14,880 nt of DNA, from positions 1 to 14,880 of the forward strand of contig JBEKHI010000199.1 of assembly GCA_050012355.1 (NCBI GenBank), given 5' to 3'. The stretch is from JBEKHI01 sp050012355. GTDB lineage: Bacteria; Actinomycetota; Actinomycetes; Streptosporangiales; Streptosporangiaceae. Below the pieces are notes generated by a model. The model worked only from the letters and a program-made list of their open reading frames with translations. It was not told the origin of the DNA and made no database searches. Shown here piece by piece: positions 1 through 8,518 of the stretch. Made by a program: the position numbers and the translations under genes. How positions within the stretch are numbered: position 1 is the stretch's first letter; each line of letters starts with the position of its first letter.

Positions 1-3000
1 GCACCCGGGCCACCCGCCCCGCCCGACCTGCCAGCTCCCCGTAACTGACCACCATGTCCCCGCACACCACCGCTGCCGCATCCGGGACAGCAGCGGCCCG
101 CGCCCAGATCAGCTCCGGCACCATGACACCCGGCACCGGTGCCGCGGTGTCGTTCCACGACCGCAGGATCTGCGCCCGCTCAGCCTCTTCGAGTACCTGG
201 ATGTCCCGCAGCCGGGTCGCCGGGTCGGCCGCCACCGCGGCTAGTACCCGGACCAGCCGCTGGGCGATGAGCTCAGCGGTGGCGGGGTCGAACAGGTCAG
301 CCGCTGCCGTCAGCCAGCCGGTCAGCCCCTCCGGATCACGCGTCTCGCCCACGTTGACGTTCAGGTCGAACCGGGCCGGCGTGAGTCCAGCCGGGATCGG
401 GGTGGTCAGCACTCCAGGCAGCTCGACGATCGCGGACGGAGCATTCCGCACGATGACCATGACCTGGAACAGCGGGTGCCGGGCCAGCGACCGGTCCGGG
501 GCCAGGTCCTCCACCAGCCGCTCAAACGGCACATCCTGGTGATCCAGCGCCCCCAGCCAGAACTCCCGCACCCGCGACAAGAGCCCGGTGAACGACGGAT
601 CCCCCGACACATCAGTGCGCAGCACCAGCGTGTTCACGAAGAACCCCACCAGATCGTCCAGCGCCGCATCAGTCCGGCCCGCCACCGCCGTGCCTACCGG
701 GATGTCATCCCCCGCGCCGAGCCTGGACAGCAGCACCGCCACCGCCGCCTGCACCAGCATGTACAGCGTCGCTCCCTGGCCACGCGCCAGCGCGGTCAGC
801 CGGCCGTAGACCTCGCCAGGGAAATGCAGCGGCACGAGGTGACCGCGATGGCTGGGAGCGGCCGGGCGCGGCCGGTCAGCCGGCAGCACCAGCTCAGCCG
901 GAGCGCCCGCCAGCGCCTGCCGCCACCAGGCCACCTGGGCGGCCAGCAGGCTGCCCGGGTCATCCCCGTCGCCGAGCAGCTCCCGCTGCCAGATCGCGTA
1001 ATCGGCGTACTGCACCGGCAGCGCCGCCCAGCCCGGTGCCCAGCCCTGCCGCCGGGCGGCGTAGGCCGCGGACAGGTGCTTGGCTAGTACCCCGTACGAC
1101 CAGTAGTCGGTAGCTATGTGGTGGAACACCAGCACCAGCACATGTACCCCCGGCCCGGCCGCCAGCAGCCGGGCTCGCACCGGGATCTGCACCGCAAGGT
1201 CGAAGGGCTCAGCGCCGATCCGCGCCGCGGTCTCGGCCAGGTCATCCCCTGCCACCTCGGTCACGCGCAGCTCCCAGCCGAGGTCCTCCGCGGGCAGGAC
1301 CCGCTGATACGGCTGACCGTTATCGGCGGAGAAGACGGTGCGCAGCACCTCGTGCCGGGCAATCACATCACCCAGCGCGGTCTCCAGCGCGGGGATGTCC
1401 ACCCGCCCCTCCAGCCGCAGTGCGAGCGTGGCGTTGTAGGTCGCGGACGGGCCTTCTAGCTGGGCGAGGAACCAGAGCCGCTGCTGGGCGAACGACAGCG
1501 GCACCCGCTCCGGCCGTACCTGGGGGACCAGCCGTTCCCGGGCTGGCGCGGCCTGCCCGAGGCTTACCGCCAGCTGCCCTGGCGTGGACAGCTCGAACAC
1601 CTTGCGCACCGGGAGCTCCGCGCCCAGTACCTCCCGGATCCGCGACACCAGCCAGACCGCCAGCAGCGAGTGCCCCCCGAGGGCGAAGAAATCGTCCTCC
1701 GGACCCACCCGGTCGATGCCGAGCACATCAGCGAAGATCTGGCACAGCAGCTCCTCAGCCACCGTCCCCGGCTCCCGTCCCGCCCTTGTCGCACCGCCGT
1801 AGTCCGGAGCGGGCAGCGCCGCCCGGTCCAGCTTCCCGTTCGGGGTCAGCGGCAGCGACTCCAGCACCACGAACGCCGACGGCATCAGGTAGTCCGGCAG
1901 CCGGACGGCTGCGTGCTCGCGGACCGCCGCGGCCAGCGGCCCGGCATCCGCGCCATCGGCGGGCACGACATACCCCATGAGCCGCCTGTCCCCCGGGACG
2001 TCCTCGCGGACGGTCACCGCCGCCCGGGCGACTTGCGGGTGTGCGGTCAGGACGGCTTCGATCTCGCCCGGCTCGATGCGGAACCCGCGGATCTTGACCT
2101 GGTCATCGGCGCGCCCGGCGAAGACCAGCTGACCGTCGTTATGCCATAGTGCTAGGTCTCCGGTCCGGTACATCCGCTCCCCGCCGGTCCCGAACGGGCA
2201 CGCGGTGAACCGCTCGGCGGTCAGCCCCGGCTGATGCAGGTAGCCGCGGGCCAGCCCGGCCCCGGCCACGTACAGCTCGCCAGTCACCCCGGCCGGCACC
2301 GGGTCCAGCCACCGGTCCAGCACGAACACCCGGGTCCCGGCGATCGGGACCCCGACCGGCGGGGCCGCAACGCCGCCGGTCAGCGGCCCGCTCATCGCGG
2401 CGCAGACCGTGGTCTCGGTCGGCCCGTAGGCGTTGATCAGCCGCCGCCCGGACGCCCACCGGCCCGCCAGCCCGCCATCCAGCGCCTCCCCGGCAGCCAC
2501 CAGAGTCCGCACCGACCCCAGCACACCCGGCTCCAGGCCCGCCAGCACCGCCGGCGGAACCGTCAGGTGCGTCACCCCCTGCCGGGCGACCACGCGAGCC
2601 AGCCCGTCCCCGGCCAGCAGCTGCCCGGCCTCCGGCGCGACCAGCACCGCCCCGGCCGACAGCGTCACCGCCAGCTCCGAGACCGACGCGTCAAACGCCG
2701 GCGAGGCGAACCCCAGCACCCGGTCCCCCGCGCCAACCGCGAACCCGGCCGCCTGCGCCACCGCCAGATTCCCCAGCCCGCCATGACCGGCCGCGACCCC
2801 CTTCGGCACCCCGGTCGACCCCGACGTGAAGATCACGTACGCCAGCTGCCCGCCCGCCAGTCCCGGCGGCACCGTCACCGGCGCCAGCCCAGCGATCTGC
2901 GCGGCCACGGCGGGATCGTCGATCTCAATCACCCGCACCCGCCCGGTCGGCACATCACCGAGCACGTCACCGGTGCCCACCAGCACCGCAGCCCGGCTGG

Positions 3001-6000
3001 CCGCCAGCATCTGCTGCAACCGGGCCGCCGGGTAACCCGGATCCAGCGGCAGGTAGCCCGCTCCCGCCAGCCACGTCGCGAGGATCCCCGTGACCATCCC
3101 CGCGCCCTGCTTCAGGCACAACCCCACCACCTGCTCCGGGCCCACCCCCTGCGCGCCCAGGAACCGGGCCAGCCTCCCGGCCCGTGCCACCAGCTCCCCG
3201 TAACTGACCACCACATCCCCGCACACCACCGCCGCCGCATCCGGGATGCGCCCCGCCTGCTCCCAGATCAGCTCGGGCACCGTGATCGCCCCCGGCGCAC
3301 CGGTGTCATTCCACCCGTGCACGATCTGGGCCCGCTCAGCGTGATCCAGCACCGGTACCTCACGCAGCCGGGTGCCCGGATCGGCGGCCACCGCCGTCAG
3401 CACCCGGACCAGCCGCCCGGCCAGCACCCGTACCGACCCGGCATCGAACAAGTCGGCCGCCGCCACCAGCTGACCGCGCAGCCCGGCCGGCGCACCCCGC
3501 TCATCGCGGACCTGCGCCAGGACCAGATCCAGGTCGATCCGGGCGGGTGGCTGCCCGGACAGCATGTCGGACACCCGAACGCCCAGCAGGTCCAGCGCCA
3601 CCGGGGTGTAGTCCGGCATGGTCACCAGCACCTGGAACAGCGGGTTCATGGCCAGCGACCGGTCCGGCGCGAGAACTTCGACCAGTTGCTCGAATGGCAG
3701 ATCCTGATGCTCCAGCGCCCCTAGCCAGAATTCCCGCACCCGGTCCAGCACTTCAGTAAACGCGGGATCCCCCGACACATCAGTGCGCAGCACCAGCGTG
3801 TTAATGAAGAACCCGACGAGCTCATCGAGAGCTTCATCGGTCCGTCCGGCTATCCCGGTCCCCAGCGGGATGTCCTCCCCCGCGCCCAGCCGGGACAGCA
3901 GCACCGCCACCGCCGCCTGCACCACCATGAACAATGTCACGCCCTGCGCGCGGGCCACCGCCATCAGCCCGGCATGCACCGGCGCTGGAAACTCCAGCGG
4001 CACCGTGTGGGCTCGGTAGCTGGCCACCGCCGGGCGCAGCCGGTCGGCCGGCAGGTCCAGCTCGGCCGGGGCACCCGCTAGTGCCTCCCGCCACCACGCC
4101 ACCTGCCCAGACAGCAAACTCCCCGGATCCCGCGGGTCGCCGAGCAGCTCCCGCTGCCACAACACGTAGTCGGCGTACTGCACCGGCAGCGCCGCCCAGC
4201 GAGTCACCTCGCCCCGACGCCTGGCGGCGTAAGCAGCCGAGATATCGCGCAGCAGCGGCGCCACTGACCAACGGTCGGCAGCGATGTGGTGGATCGTCAG
4301 TACCAGGACATACGCCCGCGGGCCGACAGTCAGCAGGCATGCTCGCAGCGGGCCCTCGCCGGCCAGGTCGAACACGTCCGCCGATACCCGCCGCACCGCG
4401 TCGTCAAGGTCGGCCTCGGCCACCTCGACTACCTGAGGCTCCCACGCTAGTTCCCCAGGATCCAAGATCCGCTGGAAGGGTTCTCCACCGGACGCCGGGA
4501 AGACAGTTCGCAGCGGCTCATGCCGTCCGATAACGTCTCGCAGCGCGTCGGTTAGCGCGGCGATCTCCAGCTCGCCGTCCAACCGCATCACCAGCGAACT
4601 GTTGTAGGTCGCCGACGGCCCCTCGAGCTGCCATATGAACCACAGCCGCTGCTGCCCGAACGACAGCGGCACCCGCGCTGGCCGCGGGCGCGCCTGGAGC
4701 GGCGACCGTGCCGGTACGGCCGCTCGCAACCGTGCGGCCAGCCCAGCCGGCGTCGGTGCCTCGAACACCAGCCGGACCGGAGCCTCAGCGCCCAGCACTG
4801 AACGAATCCGGCTGATCAACCTGGTCGCGAGCAGGGATTGCCCGCCGAGGGCGAAGAAGTCATCCTCCGGCCCCACCCGCTCCACGCCCAGCACGTCAGC
4901 GAACAGCCCGCACAAGATCTCCTCGCGCACGCTGGCAGGCAGTGGGCCGCCGGTCTGGACCGGGTACTCGGGAGGCGGCAGGGCCTTGCGGTTCACCTTC
5001 CCGTTCGCGGTGAGCGGCAACGACTCCAGTTCCACCACCGCCGCGGGCACCATATAGCCCGGCAGCCGCCGCGCGGTGAACTCCCGTACGGTGCTGGCCA
5101 GCCCGCCACCGCCATCAGCCGGCACCACGTAGCCGATCAGCCGCCTGGCTCCCGGGCTGTCCTCCCGGACGGTGACGACGGCGCCCGCCACCCGCGGATG
5201 CGCCTCGAGCACGGCCTCAACCTCACCGATCTCGACCCGGTATCCGCGAACCTTCACCTGATCATCGGCACGCCCGAGGAACACAAGCTGCCCGTCCGCC
5301 CGCCATCGCACCAGGTCCCCGGTCCGGTACATCCGTTCCCCGGCCGATCCGAATGGGCACGCCACGAACCGCTCCGCGGTCATTCCCGGGCGTCCCAGAT
5401 ATCCGCGCGCCAGACCCGCCCCGGCCACGTACAGCTCACCAATAAGTTCCGGTGGCACCGGCTCCAGGAACCCGTCAAGCACATACAGCCGGACATTCGC
5501 CACCGGCGACCCGACTGGCAGGGCTCCCCCATTCAGATCGTCGATGGCCAGGCGGGACGTCGCGACGCCGATGGTGGTCTCGGTGGGGCCATAGTGGTTA
5601 ACCAGGGTCTGCCCGTCGGCGGCGGCCAGCAGTTCGCCTGCCAGCCCCGGTCCCGTCGCCTCGCCGCCGACCACCAGCGCCCGAGCCGGTAGCAACCGGG
5701 CTAGCCTTCCGCCGCTACCCAACGCGGCCAGGTGAGAGGGCACGATCTTCACGTAGTCGATCCCGCGGGCGGCTAGATACCCGGCGACCTCGTCAGGATC
5801 GGTGACCACGCCCGGATCGGGGATATGCACCACCCCGCCGGTCACCAGGCTGCCGAACATCACCGTGTTACCGAAATCGGTGACCGGTGACTGCAACAGG
5901 ACGTACCGCCCGCCCGGTTCCCCGAACCCGATCCGGGCGGGCACCGACGTCAGGTAATTCACCAGCCCGCCCTGGGTGACCTGCACGCCCTTGGGCACAC

Positions 6001-7813
6001 CGGTCGACCCCGATGTGTACATTACGTACGCCAGCTGGCCCCCATGCGCGCTGGTTGTCGTGATCGCGCCGCCGTGGTCGCCGGAGAACGTATCGGCGGT
6101 AACGACCAGGACCGCTCGGCTATCGGCCAGCATGAACGCCAGCCGCTCGGCCGGGGCTCCGGGGTCCAGCGGAAGGTAAGCCGCCCCAGCCTTCCATATC
6201 GCCAGGACCGCGACCAGCATGTCAACCCCGGCGGGCAGGGACAGGCCGACCACCGACTCCGGGCCGACCTCAACATCACGCAGGTAGCACGCCAGGCGAC
6301 TAGCTCGCTCCTCCAGTTCCCGGTAGCTCAGCCATACGTCCCCGCATGCCACCGCCACCGCATCCGGGCTGATAGCCACCTGGGCGGCGATCAGCTCATG
6401 CACGCCGCCAGCAGCCGGAATCGGCGCCGCTGTATCGTTCCAGGCGCCGAGAATCTGGCGCCGCTCGGATTCGTCGAGCAGCCCCGCCCGGCCCACGTAG
6501 TCGTCGGACGAGGCCGTCACCAGCCAGTTCAATATTTTTACATAACGACGAATCACATCTTTCTCGAACCCGGCTCTGTAAAGCTCTTGGTTCACGTCGC
6601 AGGAAATCTCTATACTGCCATCCGCCGACCGGTCATATACCGCGATAGTCAGGTCATCGACCGGGCCGTTTGCGAGATTATGCGCGTAAGCCGGGCAATC
6701 GCCGAACGAAAGCTCATAGTCGAACGACATGACATTGACGACCATGCCGAAGAAGGCCTCGTTGACCAGCAACAGATCTTGCCGCAGCTGCGTGTAATGG
6801 TATTGCTGGTGACGTAGCGAATCTAGGACCCGTGCCATTACCTGCTGCGCCAGGTCAGCGATCGATGTCGTCCCGCGTACCGTGAGCCGGATCGGCAGGA
6901 TATTAGCCGCCATACCCGGAGCCCGGTGAGACCGGGGGTCATGCCTCCAGTTGACAGGCAGGCCGATGACAATATCCTCCGCCCCGGTGGCGCGATGAAG
7001 GTAGACCGCCCCCGCCGCGACCATCAGTGCGCCGAAGCTCGCTCCTAGCCGCCGAACGGCCGCTCGCAGGTCAGCCGGGCCGCCAGGACCGACAGACTCC
7101 AGGGACCGCCACGACTCCGGTGATCCCGGGCGGCCCGGCCGCCCGCTCACGCTGACAGGGCCTTCAAAGCCCGCCAGCACCCCGAGCCAGAATTCCCGGT
7201 CCCGCTCGAACTCCGCCGACCCGCGGTACGAGTAATCGGCTTGGAGCAGAGTCGACACCGGTTCCAGGGAACCGCCACTGACCGGTTCTCCCGCCGCCAG
7301 GGCCGCGTATACACGCCCGACGCGGGCAGCGACGAGCCATTCGCTGAACCCGTCGCAGGCTATATGATGAACGATTTGATACCAGAAGAAAACATCTGAG
7401 GAGATCTTAAGAACGGCCTCGGTGAAAATAGGACCGTTCCGGAGATCGAATGGACGGCGCGCATCCGTCTCCATCCACGTCTCCGCCGCGGAACGCGGAT
7501 CCGGTTCGGCGGTGAAGTCAATAACATGCAGCGGCCAGTCGTCCGACTTCTCGATGCACTGCCGCACGTCCTCGCCGTCGACGCGGAAGTGAAGGTGGAA
7601 GGCATCGACTTCGCCTACGACATGTCGCAGAGCCGACTCGAATATCTCAAGATCGAGGTTACCGTCGATCTCCAGGTACTCGCCAATGTTGTAGATCGGG
7701 CTTGCCGGGTTAAGACGCTGGTGGTGCCAGACACCTAGCTGTCCTGCCGTCAGCTCCCACTGATGACTTCCAGACCCCGACACCCCGTAGTTACCAGTCT
7801 CGGTTTCAGACAC
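1..7813 (-). CDS. Nonribosomal peptide synthetase, C-A-T-C-A-T-C-A..., 3' end outside window
   Basis: About 2604 residues are visible and the frame is open to the window edge. Domains in order: C1 (about 7750-6480, HHIACDG, His codons 7369-7364), A1 (about 6403-4980, YTSGSTG near 6010), T1 (LGGQS, phosphopantetheine Ser codon 4837-4835), C2 (about 4675-3330, HHIAADRWS at 4291), A2 (about 3282-1810), T2 (LGGHS, Ser codon 1669-1667), C3 (about 1510-155, HHIATDYWS at 1123) and the first 40 or so residues of A3. There is no epimerization or methylation domain. Pocket residues read by eye are DFTKVGHIGK for A1 (Asp-like) and DASTVAAVCK for A2 (aromatic, Tyr-like). I chose the GTG at 7813 because a GGAG lies 10 nt upstream and the C domain begins about 20 residues later. 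An in-frame ATG at 7861 and GTG at 8134 are alternatives. A stronger SD-like GGAGGTGAG at 7846-7838 is too far from 7813 to decide the start. C1 resembles EntF-type C domains, so this gene probably takes an aryl or acyl starter from a separate carrier protein. The NRPS assignment is certain; the substrate calls are inference. Confidence 0.96.
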   Translation of the reverse strand, partial: MSETETGNYGVSGSGSHQWELTAGQLGVWHHQRLNPASPIYNIGEYLEIDGNLDLEIFESALRHVVGEVDAFHLHFRVDGEDVRQCIEKSDDWPLHVIDFTAEPDPRSAAETWMETDARRPFDLRNGPIFTEAVLKISSDVFFWYQIVHHIACDGFSEWLVAARVGRVYAALAAGEPVSGGSLEPVSTLLQADYSYRGSAEFERDREFWLGVLAGFEGPVSVSGRPGRPGSPESWRSLESVGPGGPADLRAAVRRLGASFGALMVAAGAVYLHRATGAEDIVIGLPVNWRHDPRSHRAPGMAANILPIRLTVRGTTSIADLAQQVMARVLDSLRHQQYHYTQLRQDLLLVNEAFFGMVVNVMSFDYELSFGDCPAYAHNLANGPVDDLTIAVYDRSADGSIEISCDVNQELYRAGFEKDVIRRYVKILNWLVTASSDDYVGRAGLLDESERRQILGAWNDTAAPIPAAGGVHELIAAQVAISPDAVAVACGDVWLSYRELEERASRLACYLRDVEVGPESVVGLSLPAGVDMLVAVLAIWKAGAAYLPLDPGAPAERLAFMLADSRAVLVVTADTFSGDHGGAITTTSAHGGQLAYVMYTSGSTGVPKGVQVTQGGLVNYLTSVPARIGFGEPGGRYVLLQSPVTDFGNTVMFGSLVTGGVVHIPDPGVVTDPDEVAGYLAARGIDYVKIVPSHLAALGSGGRLARLLPARALVVGGEATGPGLAGELLAAADGQTLVNHYGPTETTIGVATSRLAIDDLNGGALPVGSPVANVRLYVLDGFLEPVPPELIGELYVAGAGLARGYLGRPGMTAERFVACPFGSAGERMYRTGDLVRWRADGQLVFLGRADDQVKVRGYRVEIGEVEAVLEAHPRVAGAVVTVREDSPGARRLIGYVVPADGGGGLASTVREFTARRLPGYMVPAAVVELESLPLTANGKVNRKALPPPEYPVQTGGPLPASVREEILCGLFADVLGVERVGPEDDFFALGGQSLLATRLISRIRSVLGAEAPVRLVFEAPTPAGLAARLRAAVPARSPLQARPRPARVPLSFGQQRLWFIWQLEGPSATYNSSLVMRLDGELEIAALTDALRDVIGRHEPLRTVFPASGGEPFQRILDPGELAWEPQVVEVAEADLDDAVRRVSADVFDLAGEGPLRACLLTVGPRAYVLVLTIHHIAADRWSVAPLLRDISAAYAARRRGEVTRWAALPVQYADYVLWQRELLGDPRDPGSLLSGQVAWWREALAGAPAELDLPADRLRPAVASYRAHTVPLEFPAPVHAGLMAVARAQGVTLFMVVQAAVAVLLSRLGAGEDIPLGTGIAGRTDEALDELVGFFINTLVLRTDVSGDPAFTEVLDRVREFWLGALEHQDLPFEQLVEVLAPDRSLAMNPLFQVLVTMPDYTPVALDLLGVRVSDMLSGQPPARIDLDLVLAQVRDERGAPAGLRGQLVAAADLFDAGSVRVLAGRLVRVLTAVAADPGTRLREVPVLDHAERAQIVHGWNDTGAPGAITVPELIWEQAGRIPDAAAVVCGDVVVSYGELVARAGRLARFLGAQGVGPEQVVGLCLKQGAGMVTGILATWLAGAGYLPLDPGYPAARLQQMLAASRAAVLVGTGDVLGDVPTGRVRVIEIDDPAVAAQIAGLAPVTVPPGLAGGQLAYVIFTSGSTGVPKGVAAGHGGLGNLAVAQAAGFAVGAGDRVLGFASPAFDASVSELAVTLSAGAVLVAPEAGQLLAGDGLARVVARQGVTHLTVPPAVLAGLEPGVLGSVRTLVAAGEALDGGLAGRWASGRRLINAYGPTETTVCAAMSGPLTGGVAAPPVGVPIAGTRVFVLDRWLDPVPAGVTGELYVAGAGLARGYLHQPGLTAERFTACPFGTGGERMYRTGDLALWHNDGQLVFAGRADDQVKIRGFRIEPGEIEAVLTAHPQVARAAVTVREDVPGDRRLMGYVVPADGADAGPLAAAVREHAAVRLPDYLMPSAFVVLESLPLTPNGKLDRAALPAPDYGGATRAGREPGTVAEELLCQIFADVLGIDRVGPEDDFFALGGHSLLAVWLVSRIREVLGAELPVRKVFELSTPGQLAVSLGQAAPARERLVPQVRPERVPLSFAQQRLWFLAQLEGPSATYNATLALRLEGRVDIPALETALGDVIARHEVLRTVFSADNGQPYQRVLPAEDLGWELRVTEVAGDDLAETAARIGAEPFDLAVQIPVRARLLAAGPGVHVLVLVFHHIATDYWSYGVLAKHLSAAYAARRQGWAPGWAALPVQYADYAIWQRELLGDGDDPGSLLAAQVAWWRQALAGAPAELVLPADRPRPAAPSHRGHLVPLHFPGEVYGRLTALARGQGATLYMLVQAAVAVLLSRLGAGDDIPVGTAVAGRTDAALDDLVGFFVNTLVLRTDVSGDPSFTGLLSRVREFWLGALDHQDVPFERLVEDLAPDRSLARHPLFQVMVIVRNAPSAIVELPGVLTTPIPAGLTPARFDLNVNVGETRDPEGLTGWLTAAADLFDPATAELIAQRLVRVLAAVAADPATRLRDIQVLEEAERAQILRSWNDTAAPVPGVMVPELIWARAAAVPDAAAVVCGDMVVSYGELAGRAGRVARV
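31..67. repeat. Inter-module direct repeat, copy 1 (A3 start)
   Basis: The first 24 nt of this segment (31-54) recur exactly at 3190-3213, and similarity continues with few mismatches through the start of both A domains. The copies are 3159 bp apart, about one C-A-T module, which marks modules 2 and 3 as recent duplicates or as products of gene conversion. Confidence 0.8.
597..634. repeat. 38-nt exact inter-module repeat in C3
   Basis: Identical over 38 nt to 3765-3802. It encodes the conserved NTLVLRTDVSGDP region of the condensation domain. The 3168-bp spacing again equals about one module. Confidence 0.8.
3190..3226. repeat. Inter-module direct repeat, copy 2 (A2 start)
   Basis: Partner of the repeat at 31-67. 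The shared 24-nt core encodes the conserved VVSYGEL region at the start of the A domain. Confidence 0.8.
3765..3802. repeat. 38-nt exact inter-module repeat in C2
   Basis: Partner of 597-634, located at the equivalent place in C2. Confidence 0.8.
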
Positions 7814-8134
7814 CTGGAATCCACTCCGATTGGTAGGCTCACCTCCGCAAAAACATAACATTCCACCACATTCTTCGCTGACGGCGATCGGTCGCACAAA
7901 CGCCACTTGAACATCTTTCAACTGTTCGACTGCCGGACGGCATCGCTTGAACATGCCACAAGCCCGAACAAGCCCAGCTGCCAGTGAACGGCGGTCCAGT
8001 TTCCTGTTTCTTGTACTTGGAAGAGCCCGGACATCACGCACCGTATCGATGACATGTGGCGCGGAAATTAATTCGAGCACGGAGATCAAACGATCATCGT
8101 AAGACCGCAACCTGCCCGGCCTGAGGCTACTCAC
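7814..8134 (-). pseudogene. In-frame open extension with adenylation-domain A10-like motif (possible remnant)
   Basis: The NRPS reading frame stays open for 107 codons upstream of the GTG at 7813, back to a GTG at 8134 that directly follows an in-frame TGA (8137-8135). Around 8030-7985 it encodes LPSTRNRKLDRRSL, close to the A10 core motif of adenylate-forming enzymes (LPxxxNGKxDRxxL). The preceding residues (APHVIDTVRDVRA) suit the segment before A10 in such enzymes. No A8 motif precedes it and no carrier-protein motif follows. GC at third positions looks lower than in the NRPS. I infer the decayed 3' end of an adenylate-forming enzyme, such as an acyl or aryl ligase. A genuine N-terminal extension of the NRPS is the alternative. 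The GTG at 8134 overlaps the stop codon of the small upstream ORF (GTGA). Confidence 0.35.
7838..7846 (-). promoter_or_regulatory. Strong Shine-Dalgarno-like GGAGGTGAG upstream of the NRPS gene
   Basis: The minus strand reads GGAGGTGAG here, the best ribosome-binding match in the region. It lies 24 nt before the GTG at 7813, farther than usual, and there is no in-frame start codon between the two. A weaker GGAG sits 10 nt before the GTG. Either the weaker site is used, or the spacing has been altered by rearrangement. This matters for the NRPS start choice. Confidence 0.4.
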
Positions 8135-8283
8135 TCAGTGGCTGCCGCGGCCTTCTCTTCGAGCTTGAGCCGACCAGCGCCTTTCAACGTCCATGCGTGC
8201 CCTCCGAACGATGGCGTTTGACTGTGGCTGGTGTACGGTTGAACAAGCGGCCGCTCCGCATACGAAAGAACGTAGCATTCCAT
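8131..8283 (-). CDS. Small hypothetical ORF, 50 aa, unrecognised
   Basis: An ATG at 8283 opens a 50-codon frame ending in TGA at 8133-8131. The peptide starts MECYVLSYAERP, has a Gly-rich middle (SFGGHAW) and ends in a charged, Ala-rich tail (LKLEEKAAAATE). An in-frame TTG at 8307, preceded by AGGAA, would give 58 residues including one TTA codon. There is no convincing Shine-Dalgarno before the ATG. The stop overlaps a GTG of the downstream frame (GTGA), the arrangement seen in translationally coupled genes. I do not recognise the family. It could be a small peptide gene, the C-terminal scrap of a lost gene, or chance. Confidence 0.25.
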   Translation of the reverse strand: MECYVLSYAERPLVQPYTSHSQTPSFGGHAWTLKGAGRLKLEEKAAAATE

Positions 8284-8290
8284 GGGTAAG

Positions 8291-8322
8291 CTGTATATAT
8301 TCGTCAAGCTTCCTGAATACAG
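8291..8322. promoter_or_regulatory. Imperfect inverted repeat in AT-rich patch
   Basis: Left arm CTGTATATATTC and right arm GAATACAG are separated by 12 nt; apart from an extra ATAT in the left arm they are reverse complements. The patch is clearly AT-richer than its surroundings and lies just upstream of the small minus-strand ORF and about 480 nt before the NRPS start. It could be an operator, but no regulator gene is visible to pair with it. Confidence 0.25.
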
Positions 8323-8447
8323 GAGCGCTGTAATCTAATGAGGCTTATTCACGCCATCCGGCTGATGGCTGGCTGGGAGGTCTTGTATGTCTCTGCGAAT
8401 TCCCGCTGAACACGGTCTCGCCGCATCTAGGTGAGCGCTATGACCAC

Positions 8448-8475
8448 TTGACAGTTCTCCTCATTTGCATATACC
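8448..8475 (+). promoter_or_regulatory. Candidate sigma70-type promoter, orphan
   Basis: The plus strand has TTGACA at 8448-8453, a 16-nt spacer and TATACC at 8470-8475. The -35 box is a perfect consensus and the -10 is a partial match. No plus-strand gene follows; transcription would run antisense through the transposase remnant. It may be a leftover outward promoter of a mobile element, or chance. Confidence 0.3.
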
Positions 8476-8518
8476 AGCGCGCACAGGTCGTAAGCGCGCC
8501 GCCAACCGGGAAAAGTTG

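Noticed and set aside
2234..3724. 496-codon plus-strand open frame
   Set aside because: Antisense shadow of the NRPS gene; the translation is Arg/Pro/Gln-rich with no domain, and the minus-strand frame carries complete NRPS motifs.
4838..6817. Long plus-strand open frames (4838-5692 and 6044-6817)
   Set aside because: Also antisense to the NRPS A and C domains; long open shadows are expected in high-GC DNA.
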